A stretch of 64,000 bases of DNA from Calycina herbarum (lineage: Eukaryota; Ascomycota; Leotiomycetes; Helotiales; Pezizellaceae): contig LLEY01000063.1 in NCBI GenBank assembly GCA_001414485.1, forward strand, positions 1 to 64,000. Direction: 5' to 3'. Below are positions 1 to 10,535 of the stretch, in pieces; position 1 is the stretch's first letter; each line of letters starts with the position of its first letter. Under the pieces are notes generated by a model. That model made no database searches. It was not told where the DNA came from and saw only the letters and a list, made by a program, of their open reading frames with translations. A program made the translations under genes and the position numbers.

Positions 1-1311
1 TTTTCCTTTTCTAAATAACACTTTAATATAAGATAAGTAATATTTAAAACCTAAAAATTAAGAATACTCTTATATTAATAAAACTAAAATTTCAATTTTA
101 GATTTTTTTTATTAATAAATACGTAAAGTGCACGGTTGTGCACAGACGTTTTTTGTATGAGATTTCAAGTGCGCAGGGTACTGATATGCGCAGGGTACTG
201 ATATACCACGTTATAGAATAAGTATTTAATTGCTAGATAATACTATAGCAAATTCTGGCTAATTTCGATCGCCGTGTCGTGGTTTGCGCTTTTTAGAAGG
301 TGATTTTTCTGTTCCGACAGTGAGTATTTTGACCGCGTTCTTCGTAGATTACTCATAACTGGTTTTGATTCCCAGATGTGGCTTGGCTTCCTTAACAAGT
401 GATGGCTTACTCGACACTTGACAGCTTACTCGACACTTGACAGCTTACTCGACACTTGATAGCTTACTCGACAACCGAGAGCTTACTCGTGACTTGTTTT
501 TGGCTCTCAAATATTTACCAGCTTATTCGTGGGTTACTCGCAACTTACTCATAGCTTACTCAACAAGACTTAAACAAAAAGAAGGTCTGAATATCAAAAT
601 TAATTTCTCCTAACCTCCTGGAATATTAGCCCGATTATCGGAGATCTATTCACAATTTTTCTTAGCGCGGAATACGGAGTTTTAATAGTACACGTTCTAG
701 TAGAATATAAATTGAAGAATATATACTACACAAACAAAGAGAGAGAAAAGGCAAGGACTGTTTAAAGACAGGTTTCTAGGTTGGAAGCTTGAACGGGACT
801 CTGATTGGTTGAGTCGTAATTCAAGGATGTGCTCTCCGAGCTTACCCCACACTTTTGGATCTTTACAAATCTGGGTGATTAAACTCCGAACGTCGAGATT
901 TAGCATTACATTTTCATGGGGAAAAGAGGTTTTTGTTTCCTGATGGGGTTTTAGTAAATGGAGAGTTGGGTGGGTTTCGTATTTCAGGGATGAGGGATTG
1001 TGTTTGTCCTGTGTCGTGCTTTGAAATCTTTGAGGGGTTGTGGAGATGACATCGTAAGGGAGTGGAGTGAGAGGTGAGAGTATGAGAAGATATAAGAAGG
1101 GTGAGCTTCTCCATCATTAAAGGGTTTCTTAACACATCTCAGTAGCTCTTCAACCTCTCATATCGTTTCAGTCCTACTTTTTACCCTCCTACAAAAGCCC
1201 AACACCTTTCCTCTTCTCTCCTCTTCGCTTCGCTTCGCTTCTCTTCTCTTCTCTTTTCTGCTCTATAAATTTGAACCATCTCTCTTGCAAACCTCAATTA
1301 TCAAGGTCAAG
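1..1311. other. AT-rich intergenic start of window with short repeats
   Basis: No gene is supported here. The first 350 bases are strongly AT-rich. A short direct repeat (GTGCGCAGGGTACTGATAT and a partial second copy) occurs near 170-203. The 19-bp array at 405-499 is listed separately. From about 1195 the sequence becomes CT-rich with repeated CTTCG/CTTCT units, followed by CTATAAAT near 1262. This looks like the promoter and 5' leader of the reductase gene that starts at 1312. Confidence 0.6.
405..499. repeat. 19-bp tandem array (GCTTACTCGACACTTGACA), 5 copies
   Basis: The motif GCTTACTCG begins at 405, 424, 443, 462 and 481, an exact 19-bp period. The first three units are almost identical and the last two degrade. 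Looser TTACTCG/CTTACTC motifs continue to about 560. A similar degenerate family of TTACT-containing words lies at 31890-32050. Confidence 0.85.
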
Positions 1312-2539
1312 ATGGCAACCCACAAAGCAGTAGCGACAATTGCGCCCCGTGCTCCTCTCGGTCTTATCGATGTCCCCACAGTTAAACCGTCTCAAGGCGA
1401 GGTTCGAGTGAGGGTTGAATGGACGGCTAGTACACCCCTTGATATGCATCAACACGAAGGTGGATTACTCGTCAAGCATCCACATATCTTGGGCGATGGA
1501 ACGGCGGGAACTGTTGTTGAAGTTGGTGAGGGGGTTGAGAGTTTGGCTGTTGGTGATAAGGTGTGTTTATCTCCCATTTCCATCTTCTCAGGGAGAGGTG
1601 GTGACAGAATATTGACAAGAATACAGGTCTTTGGTTTCACATGGCGCACTCCCCAGGAAAAAGCTCATCAGATATACATCACCACCCCGACATACCTTCT
1701 TGGTAAAATTCCGGCAAACTCGACACCCCAGGAAGCTGTTACTTTGGGAAATAACTTTGTTACTGTTTTCCATGCGGTGACTACGGATTTGGATATTGAA
1801 CTTCCGTATCCTAAGCCGGAGGGATATGTTTCTGAAAATTCAAACAGGAAGATTTTGATTTGGGGTGGAAGTTCGAGTGTAGGACAGTATGCTGTTCAGA
1901 TTTTGTGGTATTGGGGATACACCAATATTGGAGTTACGTCTTCTAAGAAGCATTGGGAACTACTCAAATCTTACGGAGCCGGTCAAGCCTTCGATTACAG
2001 AGACAAAAACGTTGTGGAAGATATCAAAACTTGGTTTGGGAACGAGAAAGATGGGCTGGTGTTGGACTGCATTGGGTCTCTGAATGGGTCCTTGAAACCG
2101 ATATCGAACATTGTCGGGAAGGGAACGAAGGTTGCAGTTTTGTTACCGGTTATTGTTAGGGATGCTAGTGATGACGAGGCACCGATTTATTCTATGGATG
2201 TTAAAGAGGGGGTGGAATGGCAGGAGGGGATTGATGTTAGGGGTGTGAGGACGCATTTTTATTTGGATGTGAGTTTTTCCTTCGTTCTTCCATCTTTCCC
2301 ATCGAACTTTGAAGGATTGGAAGAATTCTGAAGCTGACTAGTACATACAGAATCCTCTTTGGAAGGAAAAATTGCAATCCGAGATCATGCCCAAATTTTT
2401 AGAGGAGGGGATTGTTAAACCGAATAGGTTTCGCATCATTGAGGGGGAGACTTTGTTGGAGAGGGCGCAGAAGGCTATGGATGCTTTGAGGAGGAAGGAA
2501 CAGAGTGGGGAGAGATTGGTTTGGCGGGTTGCTGAGTGA
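1312..2539 (+). CDS. Medium-chain dehydrogenase/reductase (GroES-like, zinc-independent type)
   Basis: A NAD(P)H-dependent oxidoreductase of the MDR superfamily, of the fungal enoyl-reductase/quinone-reductase-like kind; the substrate cannot be inferred. Exons are 1312-1560, 1627-2268 and 2351-2539, giving 359 aa, the usual length for the family. The first intron (66 nt, GTGTGT...ACAG) is a multiple of three and stays open if unspliced, but removing it restores VGDKVFGFTW. The second intron (82 nt, GTGAGT...ACAG) leads into NPLWKEKL and an ending WRVAE-stop. The GroES-like N-terminal part carries HILGDGTAGTVVEVG. The Rossmann segment has WGGSSSVGQYAVQI, a nucleotide-binding loop. Canonical catalytic zinc ligands are not evident. 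The start is the ATG at 1312 just after a CT-rich leader. Neighbours do not suggest a biosynthetic cluster. Confidence 0.85.
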
Positions 2540-3481
2540 GTTTGTTGATAGCGAGGGGACGACTGAATTTTTAATTTTTAATTTTTTACCTATGTTACGA
2601 TTCAGAATATTACATTGGATGAGTTGAGTTTATTATATTTAGTATTACTTTGTATCCACTCGTAACACTCTGGAGTCTTCTACCCTGTAGACTCGAGGTA
2701 CTGGGGAGGCACAGTGATTCGATGCGTCACACGGTGAAGACAATTGGAGGGAGCCGACATAATAGCACGCATTTATGTCTCCATTTGGATATAATGTCTC
2801 CATTTGGATGAAATATCTCCAGAATCTCCAAGTATTACGATGGGTCGTTCCCTCTTACTGTGTTTGGTAAATTTTCACGTGGAAAGTCACCTGGTACGTC
2901 CTTGTGGCTTACTGGATGATGGTTTAGCTTTCTCATGACGCCCCCCAACTTGATTCTGGAGTTACTCGAATTGTGTTAGGCTTAATGTAAAGGGTATCAA
3001 TCCAGATGGAGTCTTTGTTAGTCTTGTTGTCAAACATCTGTAAATTTGAGAGACCTAAGGTCAAACTGAATTAATATCCAGCCTTAAACTGGAATTTTGA
3101 GATGACAATTAAGAGCTTGGGCGACTCTTTCCCAATCCCTGCAGTTCCCCTATTTCCAGCCGAAACACTCCCCTTTTCTAAGCGACTGATAGCCATTTAT
3201 TCTGTTATGTCTCGCTACTTCGTAACTCAAAATAATTTTCTTTTGCTCTCCATCCAAGGCATGACCTCATCGTGCTTTCTAGTCCACTCCTTCAGCTGAA
3301 CCTCACACGATGTGGGAGCCGAGCGGACAAGCTGTGGGTCGCGAACGCCGCGAACGCCAAACTCGATGATAGACATAAAGATGAACAAAATACCACTCAG
3401 ATCACTCTATCAAGTATCAAACATCCCTTGAAAATAATCAATCATTCCACAAATTACTCTCTTTGTTTTACGATACGCAAG
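2540..3481. other. Intergenic, no gene seen
   Basis: No coding region is supported. A short tandem duplication of TATGTCTCCATTTGGATA occurs near 2774-2808. The right part, up to 3481, is the 5' region of the epoxide hydrolase. Confidence 0.5.
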
Positions 3482-4710
3482 ATGGATTCATACCCTCAAC
3501 ACCAGTTCACCACTTCTCGATCCTTCACGTACAACTACAATCACATCCCACCACAAGCCGGAAAGCCATATATCCTCTTCCTCCATGGATTTCCATCTTC
3601 AGTCTTTCACTTCAGACATCAAATCAAGTATTTTTCAGACAAGGGATATGGAATCCTCGCTCCAGACTTGTTGGGATATGGAGGATCTTCTAAACCACTT
3701 GACTATAAACCGTATTCCGGGAAAGGGATGACAGAAGATCTGAAGGAACTTCTGGACCATGAGAAAATTACGGAAGTTCTTGTTGTTAGCCATGATTGGT
3801 ATGTGCTCCGCCTCTAGATTTCAAATCTTGTAATTTGAGGAGGGGAGATTAATGATGAAAATAGGGGATCATATCTCCACTCTCGTCTAGCGAACTATTA
3901 CCCTTCCACAGTATCCAAATCAGTATTCCTAGATATCGGATACACAGCGCCTGGACATGATCTGACCGCCGAGACGATTCGATTTGCTAATTCCATGTCG
4001 GAGAAATACAATGGGTATCCTATTCTTGGATACTTCTTATTCTTTGACGAAGATGGTGCGGGAAAGTTGATGGATGAGCATGTACGCATTCTACTTCAGA
4101 GTCTGAAGTTTTATGGGATGAAACTTTGAGCTGACGAGATTTGTAGATTGATTCTGTCGAGGCTCTGTTTCATTCACGAGATGATGAGGTAATGGCTAAG
4201 TACATGGGTGTCGAGGGGGGAGCTAGAACTTGGTTGGAGGGAGGAATGACGACCGAGTTACCTTCTTATCTTACCGCTGAGGTAACAAAAACGATTCCAA
4301 AATGACAGGTGCCATTTATTGTAGGAAAATTCGCTAATGATATACCAGGAGCAAGCACAATTCCGTAAAGACTTTTCTTCCGGCTTCGCAGCGCCAATCA
4401 ACTGGTATAAAGCTCAACTCCATGATGTAAACGGAGAAGATGACAAGGGTTTTTCTCCCTCCTCCCCCTATTCATGGTTCAAGGTTCTAATTATATGGAA
4501 ATAGGCATCTCGGAAGAAGCTCGGAAACTCAAGCAACCAACACTTATGATTTGTGCAACGAATAACATCTCGGCAGCTGCAAATTTCCCAGGACAAATGA
4601 AGGATTCTGTGGAAAATCTTGAGGTTGTGAACAGTGAGGCGGGCCATTGGATTATGATGGAGAAGGTTGATGAGACTAATGAGATGTTGGAGGAGTTTTT
4701 TGAGAAGTGA
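3482..4710 (+). CDS. Epoxide hydrolase-like alpha/beta hydrolase
   Basis: An alpha/beta-hydrolase of the soluble epoxide hydrolase type, which opens epoxides through an aspartyl ester intermediate. Exons are 3482-3798, 3865-4081, 4147-4281, 4349-4448 and 4505-4710, together 324 aa, typical for the family. Visible motifs are the oxyanion-hole HGFP (residues 35-38), the nucleophile elbow SHDWGS with D105 as the nucleophile (D rather than S points to epoxide hydrolase or dehalogenase), and a C-terminal catalytic AGHW (H about 304). The first three introns (65-67 nt) have good splice sites. The fourth (4449-4504) has a weak GTTTTT donor, but without it the frame hits a stop, so this junction is the least certain. 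A tyrosine-containing lid lies between the motifs. The physiological substrate is unknown. Confidence 0.85.
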
Positions 4711-5076
4711 TCCTCCATCCTCGTTTTGGTATTAGATGTTCCACATTTGGGTAGAGTTCATCATTAAAATCACAGAATCACAATCAGTGTTCCGCTACTC
4801 AGAAGAGACTTTACGCACTTTCATTGATCTTCAGTCCTTTTGGTGATGCTATTACATCTTTGTCTTAGCTACGAATGCGAATTGTCTCAAACTGTTCGTA
4901 TAATCGATTCAATTGTGCTAAAGACTTGGGACAACCAATGTCGATTGTGCTAAACGGTTCGCATAAACACCTTAGCCTCAAACTTTGTATGCCAGCGTTT
5001 CCTCAACCCAGAACGCATCTGATTTCCTTTCTTTTCACCCCGAAGTTCAATTGTAAGAAACATAGCGACACTCCCC
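4711..5076. other. Intergenic, holds an inverted-repeat arm
   Basis: 3' region of the epoxide hydrolase (plus) and of MYND copy A (minus). It holds the repeat arm at 4880-4972 described separately. Confidence 0.5.
4880..4972. repeat. Dispersed repeat, arm 1 (inverted partner at 7806-7905)
   Basis: The stretch contains GATTGTGCTAAACGGTTCG and TTGTGCTAAAGACTTGGGAC. The reverse complement of 7806-7905 contains GATTGTGCTAAATCGTTCG and TTGTGCTAAGAGACTTGGGA in the same order. The two are therefore diverged inverted copies that bracket MYND copies A and B. Confidence 0.7.
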
Positions 5077-6111
5077 TTAAACTTCGTATGGAGACTTTTC
5101 TTCCGCCCAAGAGGCGTTTCCTTGCAATATGTGGCCCTCCTTGTAGTTTTGAAAGAACTCCTCGAAACTCCTTCGGCATATATCTGCTTTCAATATAACC
5201 CGTTCCGCATATTCTCCGTCATTTTCGGCGTTGTCAGAAAACAAATCAACCCAAAACTTGACGTCGTTCTTTCCAGCAGATATGTAAAGCATCTGACAGT
5301 AATCCATCAGTGCCTCGACCTGATTTGGCGTTATCTCTTTACCATCTTGGCGCATAACTTCAAGGTTGAGACAAGACGAAGAACAAGTGCTACTTAGAGC
5401 CAAAGGAAAACAACGTTGGTCTTCATAACTTGCTCCACGAGAGGAACGATAGTACTTGATTGGAAGCTCCAGCATCTCCGAAATTCACGAAAAATTTCCG
5501 GATCTGCAAAGGGAATGGTATCAGCGGAACTCTGCGCTTTCGTAGGTTGTAGTACATTGAAAACGGATCTTGACCCCTATAGTAAACTCGTAAAGCGAAA
5601 TCCCATCCACGAGCCCCTTCTCTTGCTCTTTCCCAGTCCCACCTAAAAGTTTGCCCTGTGTAGTGTGCCATTTTCCCACACTCTCGATATCTCTAACAGT
5701 AATGTCTTCGTATGGCTGGTGATTTTCGAGGTGCATAAGGGGGGACAGTTTTAAGCCCACCGTTGGATTTCTACCATAGGAGTAATTGTCCTTTTCTTTG
5801 TCAAGCGTTAAAGTACTACCGAGGCGTTCCGAGCGATGGTTCCAGGAAAAGTTTGTGATACTTCCGATTCCAACATCCAGACCTGACATCAAGGATGGTC
5901 TCTGAAACTGCCCTTGTCCAACAGGCTTCAATTCGTATAGGAGCCAGACGAAAAGGACATCCGTGGATCTCTCCATGAAGATGAAACCTAATACAAAGTC
6001 GTGGTTAGGTGATGGTTCCGGTTTCGGGTTCTGAGAAGTGAATTGAATGAGCTGTTGGCAAAGCCCCTCGTATGTCGCCTGGCCTTGCTCAAGGCAAGCA
6101 ACGAATCCGCC
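5077..6111 (-). pseudogene. MYND-family protein copy A, 5'-truncated and frame-disrupted
   Basis: The third and most damaged of three tandem paralogs. It begins directly after the stop codon of copy B, already inside the MYND finger: only CLEQGQATYEGLCQQ remains, so the first zinc ligands are missing. It continues with HDFVLGFIFMERS, DITVRDIESVGKWHT and LLGGTGKEQEKG, which align with copies B and C. The frame ends at a TGA at 5521-5523. The homologous reading continues in another frame for about 15 codons and then returns to the original frame at EMLELPIKYY, running to the ending WAEEKSPYEV-stop. No GT-AG intron joins the parts in frame. Family role unknown; MYND fingers usually mediate protein interaction. 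Confidence 0.75.
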
Positions 6112-7304
6112 CTAAATCTCGTATGGAGAAACCTCATTCACCCAGCCTGGTTTTCCCTTCTTGATCCTCTCCTGTTTGAAATTTTGAAAGAAATCCGCGA
6201 AATATTTTGGGTTGATGGCTCCTCGAAGTGCCTTGACTTTCTCATTATCCTCGTCGCTTTTTGATTCCATCTTGTGCCACAGCCCCGTCCAACTATATTC
6301 ACCGGGGCATCGACTTTCATCATCGGAATGAGCTTTTCTCTGTAGTAAATCTCCATTGCCTGGACCTGACAAACTGTAAGGTCTTTTCCGTCTTTGCGAA
6401 CCATATAAATAGAAGAAGGCAAGGCAGGATCAAAAGGCGACCAAGATTCATGTTCTCTTACTTGGAGACTTGTTGGACTCGGTGGACCACGCTGACATAG
6501 TATTGGAACTTCAAGTAGTTGGGAAAACTCGGACAAAGTTCCATCAATAAAGATATCCGAGCCCCAAGTAAATGAATGTCGTTTGCGTTTTGTCAATGAT
6601 TTTTCGTGAGGTATCAGGGAATCCTTTTTCTCAACGTATTGATGTATCTCCACCCCGGCTATGGGTTTGTCGTGAATATAAACGCCACTCAGGAACCCCC
6701 TTTGTTGATCGACACCAGTGACGCCTAGAATTCATTTTTTGGTTCTCCATGTTGAAAGATTTTCGATGTCCTTAACGGTGATATCATTTGCACCTTCTAT
6801 TAGTACTTTCAATGCAACCATAGCATCATTTCGGCCGCCTCTTTTCTCGCCACTCAGTAGCTTCAATACCCAACCTTCCTTCCTAGACTCATCAAGGAGG
6901 AAGTTCCGAATAGAACAAGTGCTAACGTCACCACCGAGCATGAAATCTGGTTTCTTAAAGGGGTTCTCCGAACTATTTTCACACTCAACCCAAACAAATT
7001 GCCCGAGCGTGAATCCCTCCATGAAGATGAAACCCAGGTAGAACATGTGATTATCTGATGCTTCTGGTTCTGGAAATCTTGAAGTGAAGTCGACGAATTG
7101 TTGGCAAAGTCTCCCATGCGTCAATTCGCCTTTCTGGAGACAGTTGAGTGAGCAATATGGCGAATCATTGCAGTGGAGACAACCAAATCTGGCTGGTTTA
7201 TCGCAAACTGAGCAATCTTTGGACGAATTACTTGGAACGAAAGGTTTCCCTTCGTGAGCGACTAGAGTGATCCGCTTCGCGGATGGCTCTGAAGAGCTGG
7301 CCAT
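6112..7304 (-). pseudogene. MYND-finger protein copy B, with in-frame stop and frameshift
   Basis: It starts with MASSSEPSAKRIT and has a complete MYND finger near residues 31-67 (CSVC, CLHC, PYCSLNC, H-x3-C), the ligand pattern of the family. Alignment with A and C continues through GFIFMEGF, QFVWVE, STCSIRNFL and DITVKDIENLSTWR. At 6732-6734 a TGA interrupts the frame exactly where A and C read through (LLGGTGKEQ in A, FIGRLGKDQ in C); the same frame then resumes as ILGVTGVDQQRG. Near 6300 a one-base shift separates YYREKLIPMMKVDAPV from YSWTGLWHKMESK. The end is GWVNEVSPYEI-stop. A 93-codon open frame lies immediately upstream. Probably inactive; sequencing error at two separate places is the alternative. 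Confidence 0.75.
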
Positions 7305-7586
7305 CTATTCATCGGTGTTAGCTTCAGCTTCATAGTCTATCTTGCTAGAATTTGATGAGTTGTGATCGCAAATGAGGCAAAGCGACTTACTGTTTGAGAT
7401 CGATGGGTTCTCATGCTTTGGAGGCGTGGTTTGAAGGATTGGAGGTTTCTGTGCAGGAGTGTAGTTAGCTACTGACCTCAGCACGCGTTGAATGAAACTA
7501 TCCTCACCTTTGAAAGCTGTTCGCTCAAGATCTAGTTTTGGAAAGACAAACGCAAGGCTAGAGGAGCAGTTTTCTCGTTGTTGCAT
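7305..7586 (-). other. 93-codon open frame abutting MYND copy B
   Basis: An open frame from MQQRENCSSS to EAEANTDE, whose stop directly precedes the ATG of copy B. It has no recognised domain. Near its middle is CAAAGGTGAGG, and upstream of copy C (about 9090-9105, minus strand) there is a matching CAAAGGTGAGG. The segment may therefore be a 5' leader with an intron shared by the paralogs, rather than a protein gene. Confidence 0.3.
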
Positions 7587-7805
7587 CTGATGTGGCTTTC
7601 TTTGGTTAGGTTGAAAGTTGAGAAGGAGGTGAGTAGAAGTTGCAGCTTTTCAACAGAACCTCGGCTAATTTTACCATGGCTTTTGATGGGCAAAGGTGAG
7701 GAAGTTACCGACCACCACAGTCTCATAAAGCTTTGGATTTCTATTCACTCAGTATCCAAATATGTAACAGTCTCGATCATCGTCACCTAAGAGATACGAC
7801 ATTCT

Positions 7806-7905
7806 CCTAAACGCTTTAGACAATTATACGAACGATTTAGCACAATCGACACACATTACTTCAATAGTCCCAAGTCTCTTAGCACAATGAATTTAATTGT
7901 TCGAG
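7806..7905. repeat. Dispersed repeat, arm 2 (inverted partner at 4880-4972)
   Basis: The inverted, diverged copy of the 4880-4972 repeat, located just beyond the stop codon of MYND copy C. It contains CGATTTAGCACAATCGAC and AGTCCCAAGTCTCTTAGCAC. Confidence 0.7.
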
Positions 7906-7938
7906 AGCTTCTAGAATAATAACTTCGGCATGTTCCCG

Positions 7939-9015
7939 TCAAACCTTGTAGGGTGAGTTTTCTTCCTTCCAAACCAAATCTCCACTCTCAATCTTGTCCT
8001 TTTTATACTTCTCGAAGAAGGCTTCAAAGTTCTCCCTAGTAACGTAGGCTCTCATTTCCTTTGCTTCTTCACATGGCGCATGATAATTCCACAGTTCCTT
8101 CCAACGTACACCAGTGCGCTTAGAAGCGTAGCTGGCTATGCTTTTATAGTATTCTATAAGCGCTTCTGCATGCCGAATACCAAGAGGCTTCTTATATTCT
8201 CGAAAAATAGAAAGAGTGAAATGCTGATGAATCAAAATCGTAGGAGACGAGAACAGCTCGGAGGAAAGTCGGTTTTGGAAGCCGACCATGCAGCGAATTG
8301 GTAGTTGTAGATGTTTGGATATCTCGGATATGCTGCCAGTTTTCCAGAACTCAGAAGGAGAAGTGACGATCAACGGCTTGACGTTCGAGTCTTGCGAAAA
8401 TACCACTCCTTTAACCTTTCTCAATGAGAAACATAAGGCTTTGATGTCTCTTTCCTCCTGGTCCTTGCCCAGTCGACCGATGAATCGTCCGGTTTGGGAG
8501 CGCCATTTTGCAAGGGTATCAACATCCTCAGTCGTAACATCTTCAAATATTCGAGGGGTGGAGAAAGACAATTTCAGCGCCACCAATGGGTCGCCAACAC
8601 CATGATCCTTCTTGTCGCGTAGTAAACTTAGTGCCCAGCCACCATTCTTGATATTCATAGAGAAGTTTCTGATCGAACAAGTTCCAACCACTTCACCGAT
8701 CATAAAAGGAGGCTTTTGGTAACTTCTAGTTCCAGGTGGATAGCCAAAGTTGATGCTATGAGCATACTCAACCCAAACGAACTACACATTGGGTTCACTT
8801 TCTTCAAAGATAAATCCCAGAGCATAGCAATGGATTGGTCCTTTGGCAACGGCTTTGGAAATATAGCCGTGAAAGCGTTGAGTTGTTGGCAGAGCTTCTC
8901 ATGCGATGGTGGACCCTTCTGGAGACATTCGATAGAGCAGTATAGTCTCGAAGTACAACTAAGACAGCCAAAGAGTGCGGGATGGTGGCATAGGGAGCAT
9001 ATCTTGATTTGTTGC
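7939..9015 (-). pseudogene. MYND-finger protein copy C, frameshift and nonsense codon near the 5' end
   Basis: A perfect MYND finger reads CSLC, CLSC, LYCSIEC and H-x3-C near 8890-9000. The frame then shifts near 8840: the homologous GFIFEESEPN continues one frame over and meets a TAG at 8782-8784, where copy B has CAG (Gln) in LGQFVWVE. After the TAG the homology continues as FVWVEYAH and an intact 254-codon frame from MIGEVVGTCSIRNF to KEENSPYKV-stop. A start codon for the finger exon was not identified. The body is the best preserved of the three copies, so a shortened product from the ATG at 8703 is possible, but it would lack the zinc finger. Confidence 0.75.
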
Positions 9016-9653
9016 TGAAGTATTATAGTTGGTTCGAAATGTTATTTGGGCGTGGTCAGAAAATAAAGTCGACGTTAAGCATGGAGTGAGCCTCACCTTT
9101 GGTGGTAGTGTGTTTGAGATATGTCAAATAAATGGGGGTTGTATGATACGATTGGGCTTCCACATGATGAATAGCAAAGGACGTGCTCTAAGCAAGAAGT
9201 TGTTTTGTTGGTTTAGTTGTGGAGATAACTTGTTGCAGATTGGTGGTTGTCAAGAGGAAGAGAACGACCGTTTTATTGGAGGGTAAAACAATTGCTCGGG
9301 TCCAGAGAAGGTGAGGAAGTTACCAGCCTGGCACCGTGAAGATAACCTCCGACTAAATGCAAAGTGTGTACGTAAGATAAATGCTCCTTGCTCTATCATC
9401 TACTTTATCAAGTAATGTGCCATATGGTTAGAATAATTGAAAATATTGCCCGAACAAGTTAGAAGAACCAGAAACTTTATTTCTCAATTGTCCCAGAGAC
9501 TTTCAAAGAATAGTTATAATTGCCCGTGAACATCTTGTGTGTAGAAAGGTAGAAGAGTGCTGGAGATTTAGAGAACAACTCCTTTTTACAAATTATTGAA
9601 GAATGCTAGAACCACCTCACAACAAATTCCCGCCACCTAAGTTAATCGAAAGG
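9016..9653. other. Intergenic / possible 5' leader of MYND copy C
   Basis: No gene is supported. The left part may hold a 5' exon or leader of copy C, because the CAAAGGTGAGG donor-like word is shared with the region upstream of copy B. Confidence 0.4.
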
Positions 9654-10535
9654 TTAGCAACCATATCCCCAACGGGCGTGTATTTCAGAAAGCCTGAATG
9701 GACAAAACTTGCCAATCTCAACACTAGTCCCAGTAGCATAATCCGCCCTTGCCAAATAAAGGTAAGCCTCAGCAATATCTTCCGGCGTAGCCACAAACCC
9801 CACCGGCAACTTAGTATTCACAAAAATGCCCTTCTGTTCCTCCTCTGTCTTCCCAAGTTTCCCCCATAACTCGGTTTTCACAAGTCCAGGAACAACGACA
9901 TTCACCCTCACCTTATTCTCAGCAAGATCATTAACGAGACCTTGTGTAAGAGTTATGACTCCTGCATTGAGAGCTCCCCCAGTTGATGCTCCCTTTCCAG
10001 GTTTGAGAGCTGCAGTTCCGGGAGGTGAGGATTAGAGATCGGCCGGGGGAGATGAGAGAGTGTTTCTTGACGGCTGGAGGGAGTGAGTACTGGATTTTGA
10101 AGTAGGAGGAGATGGGGAGATGGGGTAGGGACCTTTTCCAATTATGACGGCTCCCCAGAATTTGACGCCGAAGAGATGTTTTGCTTCATCAAGATCCAAA
10201 TCCTCCAGTTTTCCACGGATGATTTTGTCAACACCCGAGAAAACAATATGGTCCACTGGCGCGAGTTTCTTCAAAGTTTCCACGAAAGCTTTTTCTTCTG
10301 GGACGTTTCCGAGAACGCCGGAAGCATTTGGGGAATTAAGACGCTTGACAGCAGTCTCGACATTCTCTTGGTTACTGGAAATCACTGTGACAATTGCACC
10401 GGCGTCGAGGAATGCTTGCGCTGCTCCAAAGCCTATTCTAGAGAAGTTAGTTAGTGAGGTAGTTCTAAAGAGGGGGTTGACCCCTCCTACGACGATGATC
10501 TTTTTGTTTACAAGTTTTTCTGCTGATTTAGTCAT
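9654..10535 (-). CDS. Short-chain dehydrogenase/reductase, probably frameshifted
   Basis: An SDR-fold oxidoreductase. The start MTKSAEKLVNKKIIVVGG and later RIGFGAAQAFLDAGA form the nucleotide-binding region. ASGVLGNVPEE and HIVFSGVDK follow, then GTAALKPGKGASTGG, VNVVVPGLVKTELWGK and YLYLARADYATGTSVEI. A 59-nt intron (10074-10132) joins VIIGK to AVKKHSLISPGRS. Near 10020 one extra base (CTCCCGGA) separates LILTS from GTAAL, so the conserved protein needs a frame change there. The stretch between VVGG and RIGFG (with CTAAC and TCTCTAG) looks like an intron, but no GT-AG pair keeps frame. The usual YxxxK is replaced by a glycine/serine-rich segment, as in some divergent fungal SDRs. Either a decaying gene or two sequence errors. 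Confidence 0.6.

Noticed and set aside
405..499. CRISPR-like look of the regularly spaced repeat
   Set aside because: The units are directly adjacent with no unique spacers, and the genome is eukaryotic.
5077..9015. Explaining all MYND stops by introns
   Set aside because: The paralogs read through at the same positions without introns, and no GT-AG pair of normal length restores all frames.
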